Source: Firmicutes bacterium CAG:345
Lineage (GTDB): Bacteria > Bacillota_I > Bacilli_A > RFN20 > CAG-288
Assembly (NCBI GenBank): GCA_000433315.1
Contig: FR893383.1
Coordinates: 1 to 64,000, forward strand
Length of the DNA: 64,000 nucleotides
Direction of reading: 5' to 3'
In this document: positions 26,773 to 36,468 of the stretch, piece after piece
Position numbering within the stretch: the first letter of the stretch is position 1
Layout: each line of letters opens with the position of its first letter
Notes under the pieces: generated by a model
Databases searched by the model: none
What the model saw: the letters and a program-made list of their open reading frames with translations, nothing else
Told to the model about the DNA's origin: nothing
Program-made: the position numbers and the translations under genes

Positions 26773-27804
26773 TTAAGCCTCCTTCCTTTTTGCTACACTA
26801 TCTCTTTCGACTAAACTAGAAGGAATAACTTGGAAAATTACCTCTTCATTTCCCTTTTCTAAGACATTGATGATATTCTCACCAATTACTTTCGCTATTC
26901 CTTTAATATCTTGATGAATTGTTGTTAATGGAACATCAAGCAGTTCTGAATAAATCAAATCATCATAGCCAATTAATGAAATATCTTCCGGAATATTTTT
27001 TCCTGCTTCTTTTATAGCTTTAATAGCTCCGTATGCCATCATATCATTACAAGCAAAGATGGCAGTTATTTTTTCATCAAGCAGTTTTTTAGTTTCTTCA
27101 TATCCTGTTTGGAAATCAAAGTTTCCTCTTTTAACAAGTTTTTCATCATAGGCAATATGATTATTTTTTAGACAATCAACATAACCAAGGTAACGATTTC
27201 TCGCTGATGATGTTTCAATAGGACCAGTAATGCAACCGATGCACTTATGACCATTATCAATAAGATATTGAGTAGCAATCATCCCACCCTGATGGTCATC
27301 GCATACAACTTTACTTTTTATATCTCCTTCTAGTTGTCGATCTACTACAACATAAGGAATATTGATTCTTGCTAAAAGTTCATTGATTTTCAAAAGATTA
27401 CCATCAGTAAGAGATTCACTGCTTGGACAATAAATAAGAAAATCGATCATTCTTGAAGCTAAATCACTTATAGAACTATAATCTTTTTCAAATTTATCAT
27501 TTGAACTGCAAATTATAATATTGTATCCATATGATTCAATTATTTTTTCAACATTTTGAGCAATTTCAGCAAAGAAGGCATTCTCGATACTCGGCATTAC
27601 ATAACCGATAGTTTTAGTTTTCTTGGTTTTTAAACTCGAGGCGATAACATTAGGTTGATAACCTTGTTCTTTGGCTATTCTTTTCACCCTTTCAATAGTT
27701 TCATTAGGAATACATCCTGCTTTATTATTGAAAATCAAAGAAACTGTTGTAATCGAGACACCAGCTGCTGAGGCTATATCTTTTATCGTAGTTCTTTTTT
27801 TCAT
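26773..27804 (-). CDS. LacI family transcriptional regulator
   Basis: A 343-residue repressor. The N-terminal HTH is canonical (TTIKDIASAAGVSITTVSLIFNN, then a hinge helix with NVIASSLKTKKT), followed by a periplasmic-binding-protein-like sensor domain (IGYVMPSIENAFF to GYDDLIYSELLDVPLTTIHQD). It lies inside the operon, between the ATPase and the LplB permease. It is a natural candidate to bind the perfect cre-like palindrome at 43213-43226 at the head of the operon and so autoregulate all 22 genes. CcpA-type global control of that site is the alternative. Confidence 0.94.
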   Translation of the reverse strand: MKKRTTIKDIASAAGVSITTVSLIFNNKAGCIPNETIERVKRIAKEQGYQPNVIASSLKTKKTKTIGYVMPSIENAFFAEIAQNVEKIIESYGYNIIICSSNDKFEKDYSSISDLASRMIDFLIYCPSSESLTDGNLLKINELLARINIPYVVVDRQLEGDIKSKVVCDDHQGGMIATQYLIDNGHKCIGCITGPIETSSARNRYLGYVDCLKNNHIAYDEKLVKRGNFDFQTGYEETKKLLDEKITAIFACNDMMAYGAIKAIKEAGKNIPEDISLIGYDDLIYSELLDVPLTTIHQDIKGIAKVIGENIINVLEKGNEEVIFQVIPSSLVERDSVAKRKEA

Positions 27805-27811
27805 ATTTCAC

Positions 27812-29863
27812 CTACTTTAAATTGATATCAAAATGAGTATCACGAGCACCTAATTCTTCATATTTCAACTTCAATTTATAATCTTCTTTTTCATTGAAAT
27901 CATCCGAAACTTTGATTATGAATTTATTATCGAAATTATTTTCATTAGGAATTACAAATTGAGCAAATTTTTCTTTTCCATAATCTAAAAGCCTTGAAAA
28001 TTTAATTGTAATTCCTTGATCTTTTGTCAAAGCATCGACATTGGATGAAAAACTATATTCAATATCATGAAGTTCAAATTTTTTTACTAATACCGCAAGA
28101 GTCTTTTCATAAATGGCTTTATCGACATCGATAAGATAATCGCCAATTTTATATTTAAATCCAGTGACCTTTTTCTTCTTTTCTTTACCGTTTTTAGCAG
28201 TATAGATTATTTCATCTTTAATTCTAAATAGTTTTCCTAAAACTTTATTGGTATCAGGAATAGAATTTATCAAAACTTCACCATCTTCCCTTACTTGAAT
28301 TAAATGAGAATTTACATCGAAATCAAATTCACTTCCTTCTGAAATCTCTTCATCCAATATTGCAAAGATAAGGTAATTATTAATTTTGATATGAGCTAAA
28401 TACTTATCATCTATCTGTTCACATTTTTCTATAATTCCTTTGTAACTATCGCCTTTAACAATAGCTTCTGTTGGAATTTTAAATTCATATATATTATTCT
28501 CTTTTAAAATATTTTTAAAATATGGTGGCAAAACATATTTTTGATCAAACAAATTTATTGCTCCATCTTCCACTTTGAGATTAAAGTGCCGATATTTAGG
28601 AATGCGCGGAAGCAATGTATTTTCATTTTCTAAATCAAAGAAATGTAATTTTGTAGGATCCACATAAATACTAACTTCTTGATCAGCAACAATTGTTGAA
28701 GTATTTTTTGTTTTAAATATTATATTATCTGCTGTTCCAATTACGTTAGCATTAACCAAAGTTTCAGCCCCTAATTCTTCGATAACTTGAGCTTTGACTT
28801 TTATTGAAAGCTGAGGGTTATTTTCAACTAATTTATCATCATAATAAAGGTCTTCAGAGCGAATGCCTATTGTTATTTTTCTTCCATCAAAATATTTAGC
28901 ATCCATTTTTTCAATAGTTGTAGATGGAATTATCAAAGTGTTATTAGAAAAACTCAATTTGAATTCTCCATCGATCAATTTAATATTGCCTTCAAAGAAA
29001 TTCATCTGTGGAGTTCCAATAAAACCTGCAACAAATTTATTGATAGGATAAGTATATAAATTTTTTGGTGTATCAATCTGTTGAATAAGACCTTTTTTCA
29101 TAACAACAATTCTAGTACCCATAGTCATAGCTTCCGTTTGGTCATGTGTAACATAGATAAAAGTTGTCTGAAGTCTATTATGAAGTTTAGAAATTTCTGT
29201 TCTCATAGTCGCACGAAGTTTAGCGTCAAGATTTGATAAAGGTTCATCGAGCAAAAAGACCTTTGGATTTCTAACTATCGCTCTTCCTAAAGCTACTCTT
29301 TGTCTTTGACCACCAGACATTTCCTTTGGTTTTTTTTGAAGATATTCTTCAATATCCAAAATTTTCGCCGCTTCATGAACTCTTCTATCGATTTCAGCTT
29401 TATTAACTTTCGCAATCTTTAATCCATACGACATATTTTCATAGACTGTCATATGAGGATAAAGAGCATAATTTTGGAAAACCATAGTAACTTTTCGATC
29501 TTTAGGCTCTAAATCATTGACAAGCTTATCATCAATAAATAAATCTCCCGCAGTAATATCTTCAAGACCAGCAATCATTCTTAATGTTGTAGATTTACCA
29601 CAACCTGAAGGTCCGACAAAAACTATAAATTCATGCTTTTGAATATCTAAATTGAAGTCAAAAACTGCTTGAACATGATTATCATAGATTTTATTAATAT
29701 GTAACAAAGAAATATATGCATCATTTGGAGCTATTTTTTTATTAGACTTATTTTTCTTTTCATCTAACAAAACCTCTTTATGATATTTTTCTCGTTCTTT
29801 ATTTTTTTGTTTCTTATCTTTTTTCAATTCATAATTCTTTTTCAATTTATCAAAAAATTTCAT
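27812..29863 (-). CDS. MsmX/UgpC-type sugar ABC ATPase with a long C-terminal extension
   Basis: The ATPase that energises CUT1 sugar importers. Residues about 1-48 form a Lys/Glu-rich lead absent from usual members. The ABC domain has Walker A GPSGCGKSTT (84-93), signature MSGGQRQRVALGRAI and Walker B VFLLDEPLSNLDAKL, and a first MOP/TOBE-like region ends near residue 410. About 270 further residues follow, including what looks like a second TOBE-like stretch (IPTEAIVKGDSYKGIIEKC...). At 683 residues it is nearly twice the normal 360-375. It is the only ATPase in the operon, so it probably serves both permease pairs. Confidence 0.92.
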   Translation of the reverse strand: MKFFDKLKKNYELKKDKKQKNKEREKYHKEVLLDEKKNKSNKKIAPNDAYISLLHINKIYDNHVQAVFDFNLDIQKHEFIVFVGPSGCGKSTTLRMIAGLEDITAGDLFIDDKLVNDLEPKDRKVTMVFQNYALYPHMTVYENMSYGLKIAKVNKAEIDRRVHEAAKILDIEEYLQKKPKEMSGGQRQRVALGRAIVRNPKVFLLDEPLSNLDAKLRATMRTEISKLHNRLQTTFIYVTHDQTEAMTMGTRIVVMKKGLIQQIDTPKNLYTYPINKFVAGFIGTPQMNFFEGNIKLIDGEFKLSFSNNTLIIPSTTIEKMDAKYFDGRKITIGIRSEDLYYDDKLVENNPQLSIKVKAQVIEELGAETLVNANVIGTADNIIFKTKNTSTIVADQEVSIYVDPTKLHFFDLENENTLLPRIPKYRHFNLKVEDGAINLFDQKYVLPPYFKNILKENNIYEFKIPTEAIVKGDSYKGIIEKCEQIDDKYLAHIKINNYLIFAILDEEISEGSEFDFDVNSHLIQVREDGEVLINSIPDTNKVLGKLFRIKDEIIYTAKNGKEKKKKVTGFKYKIGDYLIDVDKAIYEKTLAVLVKKFELHDIEYSFSSNVDALTKDQGITIKFSRLLDYGKEKFAQFVIPNENNFDNKFIIKVSDDFNEKEDYKLKLKYEELGARDTHFDINLK

Positions 29864-29864
29864 A

Positions 29865-30776
29865 TTAATCCTCCAAATCTTTTAGACTTTTATATCCATG
29901 AATAGCACCTTTTACTAAACAAGTCCTTTTACCGCATTCATTTCCTCTAGATAATATCTTTTCGATATCTTCTTCTAAAATATTATCTAAATTCAAATTG
30001 TATAAATAAGACAAGACACCAGCCATAAAAGAATCACCACAGCCTATAGTATCAACAGGTATTACTTTACTGGCTTTTTTAAAATATAATTTATTTTTAT
30101 AATAGCAATAAGAACCATTTTCACCATCAGTAACAAAAACTATTTTCTTATTATTAAATTTCTTTAAGGCTTCCGATAAATCTTTAATATTTGTTAGCAT
30201 CTCCAATTCATCTTTAGTAACTTTTAAAATGTCGACAAATTCAATCATCTTTAAATAATAAGAAATATAATCTTCATCTTTTTCAAAGATATCTGAACGG
30301 AAATTAACATCAAAAGAAATTACTTTTCCTTGTTTTTTATATTCTTTTATAACTTCAAAGATAGTTTCTCTTGCTTCCTTGTTTGATAAAAATAAGGAGC
30401 CAAAATGAACATATTTTGTCTCCTTATTAGGAAAGGAAATCAGCTCTTCTTTATTGAAACAATAATCAGCTCCAATCTTTCTTAAAAATTGAAAATTGCC
30501 TTTGTCTTTTAAGAAGAAAGCAATCGTTGTCATTCTATCTTCTTTTTGTTTTACAAAAAGATTTAAGCATTCTTTATGTTCTTGTAATTGGTCTAGCAAA
30601 AAATCACCGATAACATCTTTTCCTACCACTCCATAAAAAGTAGTATCGACATCTAAATCTGCTAAATTACTAGCAACATTAAAAGGTGCACCACCTAATT
30701 TGCCTTCTAATTGAAGAGAATTCGATGCTATATTACCAACCATATCAATTAAGATTTCACCAATTACTAATATCAT
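29865..30776 (-). CDS. Fructokinase-like PfkB kinase
   Basis: PfkB-family kinase of 303 residues from the ATG at 30774-30776, preceded by GAGGT. An earlier in-frame start at 30818 would overlap the upstream gene. The motifs IGEILIDMVG, GKLGGAPFNVASNLADL, GVVGKDVIGD, VSFDVNFRSDIF and the catalytic DTIGCGDSFMAG match fructokinase rather than ribokinase. Expected to make fructose-6-phosphate from the fructose released by the GH32 enzyme encoded 1 nt upstream, a classic sucrose/fructan pairing. Confidence 0.9.
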   Translation of the reverse strand: MILVIGEILIDMVGNIASNSLQLEGKLGGAPFNVASNLADLDVDTTFYGVVGKDVIGDFLLDQLQEHKECLNLFVKQKEDRMTTIAFFLKDKGNFQFLRKIGADYCFNKEELISFPNKETKYVHFGSLFLSNKEARETIFEVIKEYKKQGKVISFDVNFRSDIFEKDEDYISYYLKMIEFVDILKVTKDELEMLTNIKDLSEALKKFNNKKIVFVTDGENGSYCYYKNKLYFKKASKVIPVDTIGCGDSFMAGVLSYLYNLNLDNILEEDIEKILSRGNECGKRTCLVKGAIHGYKSLKDLED

Positions 30777-30777
30777 T

Positions 30778-32226
30778 TTATTTAACCTCAATATTTTCTG
30801 ATAATAAAGAGATTTCAACCAATTTATTGCTCTTTAAACTAAATCCATCTTCTTTAGAAAAATTAATAAAAGAGAATCCTTCTTCAAAATTATCAAAATA
30901 AATTTCTACATAAGCATTATCAATATAAATGTCAATAACACAATTAGATGGAATTTCTTTCTTTAAATATCTTTTCCCATCTTTAGCATAACTATCTTCA
31001 ACACCATTTAATGGAATTGAAACATTTGATCTATCAAGTTGATAAATATTGTTTTTACAGTCTATGACAAAATTAACTTTATCGCGTTTTGAATCGAAGA
31101 ATTCTAAGGTTAAACATAATTCTTCATCTTTTTCAAATTTTACTTGATAATGAACATGACAATTATGATAAGTTTGAGATTCACCATTTAATTTTATCTT
31201 TTCTATCTTTTTTTCTGTAACATAGTTTTCCAAAGAAAGAGGAGTAAAAGATAAAACACCATTTTTTTCTTTAATTTTCTTGAATAGAGAGAAAGTATTT
31301 ATAAAATCATTATGGATTTCATCTAAATAATATCTTCTTCCCCACATTTGAACCCAGTTAACCAAAATCTTTTCATCATCATAAACTGTAGGAGCATAAT
31401 ATTCTAAGCCATGATCTATTTCTTTTACTTTTTCAATAGTTTGTTCTTCATGAATGAAATCTCCTTTTAATTTAAAATAAACGCAAGAAGAAACATTAGC
31501 AAAATTACCATCTTTTTCTTTGATATTTTGTGGAGACATAATAATATAATTATTGTCTTCAAAAGAAACTAAATTAGGGCATTCAAACATCGTTCCAAAC
31601 TTATCTGATGAAACAAGCTTTTTCAAGAAATGGAAGTGGAAGATATCTTCTCCTTCATAAAGGACTAACATCGCTTCTTTTTCATCTTTAGATTTACTTC
31701 CAACTATAATATATAGTTTTCCATTCTTTTTAAAGATGCATGGATCTCTAAAATCATAAATTGAAGCGCAAGAAGGAATATCTTTTGTATCGATAATCGG
31801 GTTAAGATCATATTTATCAAAATTAACACCATCTTTGCTATAGGCAATATTTATAGTTTGATAATATTTTCCATCTTCATGAAGAGCAAATCCTGTATAA
31901 ACAAGATATAAAGTATCATCTATAACAATAGATGAGCCAGACCAACATCCAGAGTTATCATAAGGCATATCTGGAGCAATAGCACAGCTGGTCTTTGAAA
32001 AATGAATTAAATCTTCGCTGGTAACATGTCCCCAAAAGACATTTTCCGCTTTAGTATCATAGGGATTATATTGGAAAAATATATGATAAATCCCATGAAA
32101 GAAATTGATGCCATGCGGATCATTACACCATCCAAAATTTGGAGATAAATGATAACTTGGACGAAACTCATTTTTATTTGTTTTTTTGTTTCTTAAAAAT
32201 TCATTTGCATGTTTTAAATCTTTCAT
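30778..32226 (-). CDS. GH32 beta-fructofuranosidase (cytoplasmic)
   Basis: A 482-residue GH32 enzyme: five-bladed propeller then a beta-sandwich domain. Catalytic residues are visible: nucleophile D36 in GWCNDPHG (usual W-M-N-D-P-N-G), transition-state D161 in FRDPCIF, and acid/base E215 in FECPNL. It has no signal peptide, so it would cleave sucrose, sucrose-6-phosphate or imported fructo-oligosaccharides inside the cell. It pairs with the fructokinase downstream. Cys in place of Met/Leu and His in place of Asn in the first motif are unusual but seen in divergent members. Confidence 0.93.
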   Translation of the reverse strand: MKDLKHANEFLRNKKTNKNEFRPSYHLSPNFGWCNDPHGINFFHGIYHIFFQYNPYDTKAENVFWGHVTSEDLIHFSKTSCAIAPDMPYDNSGCWSGSSIVIDDTLYLVYTGFALHEDGKYYQTINIAYSKDGVNFDKYDLNPIIDTKDIPSCASIYDFRDPCIFKKNGKLYIIVGSKSKDEKEAMLVLYEGEDIFHFHFLKKLVSSDKFGTMFECPNLVSFEDNNYIIMSPQNIKEKDGNFANVSSCVYFKLKGDFIHEEQTIEKVKEIDHGLEYYAPTVYDDEKILVNWVQMWGRRYYLDEIHNDFINTFSLFKKIKEKNGVLSFTPLSLENYVTEKKIEKIKLNGESQTYHNCHVHYQVKFEKDEELCLTLEFFDSKRDKVNFVIDCKNNIYQLDRSNVSIPLNGVEDSYAKDGKRYLKKEIPSNCVIDIYIDNAYVEIYFDNFEEGFSFINFSKEDGFSLKSNKLVEISLLSENIEVK

Positions 32227-32241
32227 GGGATAATCCTTCCT

Positions 32242-33618
32242 TTATAAGCAAGCGCTAATCGCTTGTCCTAATAATCTATATCCTTCTCTATTGAGGTGAA
32301 GGTTATCATCGCGATAAAGACTTTCATTCAAGTATAAGTCTTTATTAGCATCATAATAAGCACTGGTTTCACCTTTAGGAAGATATACAAAATCTTCTGT
32401 CTCAAAATATTTTAACTTATCAGAAGCTTTTTCTGCTACATATTCCTTTATAGCTTTGTTAAGAGCTTGTTGTTTTTCATTTCTTCCATCATTCATCTTA
32501 CTTGGACAAGTAACTAAAGGAATATAACAAACATCAGCAGTTGAAAATTTTGTCATTACTGAATCAATAACATTTTTTACATATCCTGTAGTTTCTTCAA
32601 CAGTGGCGCTTGAATCAGCAAAATCATTTCCACCCATGCGGATAAATACTCTTAAAGGAGAAGAAGTTAATCCATCAAGTGTATCAATATTAGTACTCCA
32701 GAATTTAGCGGTAGAACCACCAAGACCAAAATTTATTGGATTTATATCTCCACCAATATCTTCTTTAACAGTGGTCCAAAAAGAAAAATATGAAGCGCCC
32801 AACATCAATGTTGATGAACTTAAATCAGTTTTAGCTTCTCTATTAACAAAAGCTTTCAAAGATTCTTCAAAATAATTACCAGATACTAATTCAACACCTT
32901 TAAATGTTCCTTTAACAATACGACCATCAGAGTAATACATTGTTCCTTGTCCATCGATCCAGTCATTTTTAAATTCACCTTCAAATTTCAAAAATTCAGT
33001 TCCTGGTTCCCAATAAACAGTACCATAACCTTGACGGACATCATTTTCCCAATCACCATCGTACATTGCACCGAATGAATATCTCATGACACCTTTACCA
33101 ACTTTTAAATTGTTTTTCATGTCACCAGTATAGATATTATATTGATGTTGAACATCTTCCGCTGTAGAGTCTACCATGTAATATTTAGTTCCAGCTCCAT
33201 TAGGGCTGCCATTTCTCCAATCGCCATAATAATAATCACCCATCGGCCAGATCATATAACCTATGCCATGCATTGCACCATCATGAGCTTCGCCGATATA
33301 TACACAACCAGAATCCCAAGTAATTTTACAGCTACCTTCCCATTTGCCTTCAGACCAAGTTCCTTCGTAAATTGTACCTGTAATATATTCCATAACGCCA
33401 TATCCATCATATTCGCCATTTACAAAGTTACCTTTATAAAGATTACCTTCTTCATCTTCTCTTTCAAAATAGCCATTTAAAACAGAAGAAGTGCTGGTAT
33501 TAGAAGAATTGGCAGAAGAAGAACTAGAAGGAGATAAAGAAGAGGAAGAGGTATTATTACTGCAAGAGCAGAGAGCCATTACAGCTAATAATGGAAATAA
33601 TATTTTTAATTTTTTCAT
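32242..33618 (-). CDS. MORN-repeat lipoprotein with an SGNH hydrolase domain
   Basis: A 458-residue lipoprotein: LCSC lipobox (Cys19), Ser-rich linker to about 46, about seven MORN repeats (residues 60-245; YKGNFVNGEYDGYGVMEY, YEGTWSEGKWEG and similar), then an SGNH/GDSL hydrolase domain. The catalytic set is readable: S276 in LGASYF (GAS instead of GDS), G in GLGGS, N331 in GGND, and D438-x-x-H441 in DDNLHLN. An esterase that removes acetyl or similar groups from a glycan at the cell surface is the likely role. It is followed by the GH32 gene and preceded by a paralogue. Confidence 0.87.
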   Translation of the reverse strand: MKKLKILFPLLAVMALCSCSNNTSSSSLSPSSSSSANSSNTSTSSVLNGYFEREDEEGNLYKGNFVNGEYDGYGVMEYITGTIYEGTWSEGKWEGSCKITWDSGCVYIGEAHDGAMHGIGYMIWPMGDYYYGDWRNGSPNGAGTKYYMVDSTAEDVQHQYNIYTGDMKNNLKVGKGVMRYSFGAMYDGDWENDVRQGYGTVYWEPGTEFLKFEGEFKNDWIDGQGTMYYSDGRIVKGTFKGVELVSGNYFEESLKAFVNREAKTDLSSSTLMLGASYFSFWTTVKEDIGGDINPINFGLGGSTAKFWSTNIDTLDGLTSSPLRVFIRMGGNDFADSSATVEETTGYVKNVIDSVMTKFSTADVCYIPLVTCPSKMNDGRNEKQQALNKAIKEYVAEKASDKLKYFETEDFVYLPKGETSAYYDANKDLYLNESLYRDDNLHLNREGYRLLGQAISACL

Positions 33619-33631
33619 ATAGTGTTCCTTT

Positions 33632-35218
33632 CTATAAACCTATAGTTTCTTTAATCATATTCACCCATTTGTCATAACCTTTTTTATTGAGGTGAACATT
33701 ATCATTGATAAAATAATTTGCTAAATCTGAAATCGGAGTTTCACCATTCATGAAAAGTGAAGCTGTATTAACAAAAGTTAAATGTTCATCGCTTTCACAA
33801 AACTCTTGATATTTTTTATTCAATTGTTTTTCAACTTGCAAATAAGAAGAGAAAGCCGGAGAAGGTTCAACCGATAAAATATAGAATCTGATATTAGGTT
33901 TAACTTTTTGAATATCTGTAACTAATTTTCTCATTGCTGAATATGCTTCTTCTACCGATGCTCCCATATGGAGATCATTAAATCCTAAATGAAGAACAAC
34001 TTGATCCTTGCAATAAGGAATAATCAAACTATCTTTCATATAGTTCCATTCTTCCCATATTGTTCCACCGATGCCAACATTGATAGAGTCATAATCTTTC
34101 ATATCTTCTTCATAACTTGTAATATTATAGGAAGCTTGCCACATATCAAGATAACTATCGCCAGCGAAAACTATTTTTGCTTCCTTAGTTCCATATTTAT
34201 TAACATAATCATCTACTCTATTTTGTTGTGGATGGTATGTTGTTTTCATATCTATAGAATATCCATCAAGAAGAGCAATCTCGTCTTCATTTCCATCATA
34301 ATCTTTAAGTAGTTTCAAAGAAGTGAAAAAACCTGGAATATAACTTGTTGGCACTTGATTAACATCAGAAAAATACATTACACCATTGCCATAAATCCAT
34401 TGGGAAATACGATAATCAAATTTTCCAACATATTTATAAAGATATTCGTCTTTTGGTCCACCGACAATATCAGCAGTATAATTGCATTCATGGAAATCTT
34501 GAACGCCTTCACCGCAACGATAATATCCATTATTTCCATCAAAATAGATATCGCCTTCATAAGTTGAACGATCACCGAAGCGAATAAAGCCTTTGACTAT
34601 TGTATCGCCCTTGATTTTTCCTAAAGCAATCATCTCTCCTTTGATCCACCAAACACCCTCACCTTTCATTTTGGATGGAGAGTAATACATGGTTCCTATT
34701 TGTCCAATATTGCTTCCAGCAACAAATGGGCCTTCATAGGTTGTGCCTGTGCCAAAATTAAACTCAGCTTTTTCATCTTCAAAAAGATTGTTTTTAAAAT
34801 GTCCAGTATAAGTTCTTTTATTACTTGAATAAGAATATGTACCATAATCAAAGGAGAAAGAAAAACTCTCATTCAATGTACCTGTTCCTTTAAAAACATC
34901 GCCAGATTCATAAATGGTATATGTTCCTTCCCCATCAAGTTGGTCTTCTTTAAATTCTCCTTCTAAAGTATCTCTATTAGAGAATTTTATCTTTCCTTTT
35001 CCAGTGAGTTTATTGTCTTTATTGATGGTGCCATCATAGATAGCACCACCAGGAAGACTATAATTTGTAACTTTTTTCAATTGTTCTTCTGAACTTGAAC
35101 TAGAAGTGGAAGAAATATTAGAAGAAGCAGAAGAAGTAGAAGAAGGATTTTCATTACAAGAAGATAAAGGCAAAGAAATAGCGCTTAATAAAAATAATGT
35201 CTTCAATATTTTTTTCAT
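33632..35218 (-). CDS. MORN-repeat lipoprotein with an SGNH hydrolase domain (paralogue)
   Basis: A 528-residue lipoprotein: LSSC lipobox (Cys21), Ser linker to about 45, then six or more MORN-type repeats, some irregular (YDGTINKDNKLTGKGKIKF, LEGEFKEDQLDGEGTY, YTGHFKNN, YEGPFVAG, YEGDIYFDG), to about residue 290. The C-terminal SGNH domain is complete: S355 in FAGDSYLD, Gly in VGIGGT, Asn in LGFND, and DNVHLNKKGY. It is likely a surface glycan esterase like its neighbour. The MORN arrangement differs from the 32242 protein, so the two are old duplicates, not recent copies. Confidence 0.87.
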   Translation of the reverse strand: MKKILKTLFLLSAISLPLSSCNENPSSTSSASSNISSTSSSSSEEQLKKVTNYSLPGGAIYDGTINKDNKLTGKGKIKFSNRDTLEGEFKEDQLDGEGTYTIYESGDVFKGTGTLNESFSFSFDYGTYSYSSNKRTYTGHFKNNLFEDEKAEFNFGTGTTYEGPFVAGSNIGQIGTMYYSPSKMKGEGVWWIKGEMIALGKIKGDTIVKGFIRFGDRSTYEGDIYFDGNNGYYRCGEGVQDFHECNYTADIVGGPKDEYLYKYVGKFDYRISQWIYGNGVMYFSDVNQVPTSYIPGFFTSLKLLKDYDGNEDEIALLDGYSIDMKTTYHPQQNRVDDYVNKYGTKEAKIVFAGDSYLDMWQASYNITSYEEDMKDYDSINVGIGGTIWEEWNYMKDSLIIPYCKDQVVLHLGFNDLHMGASVEEAYSAMRKLVTDIQKVKPNIRFYILSVEPSPAFSSYLQVEKQLNKKYQEFCESDEHLTFVNTASLFMNGETPISDLANYFINDNVHLNKKGYDKWVNMIKETIGL

Positions 35219-35221
35219 TTT

Positions 35222-36439
35222 TTAAAGACTGCTTGTTAAATCGATAGCATCTTTATATTCATCTTGAATAACAAGTTCTATATCGCTATCACCTAAACGA
35301 GATCCACCATCCCATTTGCCTTTAACATATCCATATGGTTGACCATCTTTTTTGAAATACCATATACCATTGCCATAGATCCAAGCATGGCCAGTAGAAT
35401 CAAATTCACCTTCAAAATTATCGATGGTATATTCAGCGTTTCCACCAGTAATCCAACCAGCAGCTTCGGTAACTGTCCAAGCATTTTTACCCCATCCTTG
35501 ACGTAAGAAATCCCAATCGCCATTACCTTTTAATAAATCACCAGAATAGATACTATTATTTGCAAAAGAGAATTCACCTTTACCAACAGTTCCAGCTTTA
35601 CCAGGAGCGCCAAAAGCAGGTCCCATAGTTCCTGTAAATGTTAAAATTCCATTATAATCTACAGGTTTTGTCCAATAAGCTGCTGTATAGAAAGTACCGA
35701 CTTGATCATTATAATTTCCACCGACAAATTTACCCATATAGGTGCTTCCGTCTTTATAATCACCAGTTGTTGACCAAGTAAACATACCTTCACCTTCGAA
35801 AGCATCATTATTGAATTCACCTTCGTAATACATCAAGTTGGTATATTGATGCTTACCATTAGCTCTTTTGAAATCTGCAGTTAAAGTACCATCAAACGTT
35901 GAACCATCACCATAGACAAGATGATAATTTCCAACTGGGACTTCATTTTCTTTTCTACCGGTATATTTAATTCCGCCAATATCAGTTTCATTATATATTT
36001 CAACAGCAATTTCATATGTTGCTGCTTCAGAATCTAAATAATCAGGATTTTGAGCAATTAAAGAGAAAATATAAGTACCAGCTTCTTCACCAGCTTCTAC
36101 AACTTGATCATTTGTAACATCACCTTCAAAGAAACTATTTTCACCAACTACACCAGTCAAATGATAAGAAAGAGCATTTTCAACAGTATCGAAATTGAAA
36201 ACCCATTTTCCTTCTTCATTTCTATTCACTTTGAAGTTTTCCACACTAGCTAATTTAGTTTTGCTAATTGTTGAAGAAGTAGATGTAGATGAACTATTTG
36301 TTGTACTTGATGAAATAGTAGAAGAAATGGAAGGTTTTGAAGATGATGAAGAGGAAGAGGAAGAAGAACCCTCATTATTGCAGCCGACTAATGTAAGAGA
36401 AAGAAGTAAAGGTAAAAGCATTATGACATTCTTTTTCAT
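35222..36439 (-). CDS. MORN-repeat lipoprotein with an Fn3/Ig-like domain, no esterase
   Basis: A 405-residue lipoprotein: LVGC lipobox (Cys20), Ser-rich linker to about 60, an Fn3/Ig-like domain (about 65-150; VENFKVNRNEEGKWVFNFDTV ... YLDSEAATYEIAVEI), then MORN-type repeats to the end (FDGTLTADFKRANGKHQY, YEGEFNNDAFEGEGMFTW, YMGKFVGGNYNDQVGTFY, FEGEFDSTGHAWIYGNG). It ends about where the SGNH domain begins in the two neighbours. It is probably a binding or scaffold member of the same surface assembly. A 3-nt gap joins it to the next gene. Confidence 0.83.
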   Translation of the reverse strand: MKKNVIMLLPLLLSLTLVGCNNEGSSSSSSSSSSKPSISSTISSSTTNSSSTSTSSTISKTKLASVENFKVNRNEEGKWVFNFDTVENALSYHLTGVVGENSFFEGDVTNDQVVEAGEEAGTYIFSLIAQNPDYLDSEAATYEIAVEIYNETDIGGIKYTGRKENEVPVGNYHLVYGDGSTFDGTLTADFKRANGKHQYTNLMYYEGEFNNDAFEGEGMFTWSTTGDYKDGSTYMGKFVGGNYNDQVGTFYTAAYWTKPVDYNGILTFTGTMGPAFGAPGKAGTVGKGEFSFANNSIYSGDLLKGNGDWDFLRQGWGKNAWTVTEAAGWITGGNAEYTIDNFEGEFDSTGHAWIYGNGIWYFKKDGQPYGYVKGKWDGGSRLGDSDIELVIQDEYKDAIDLTSSL

Positions 36440-36468
36440 TTTAATAATAACCTCCTATATCATAATTT

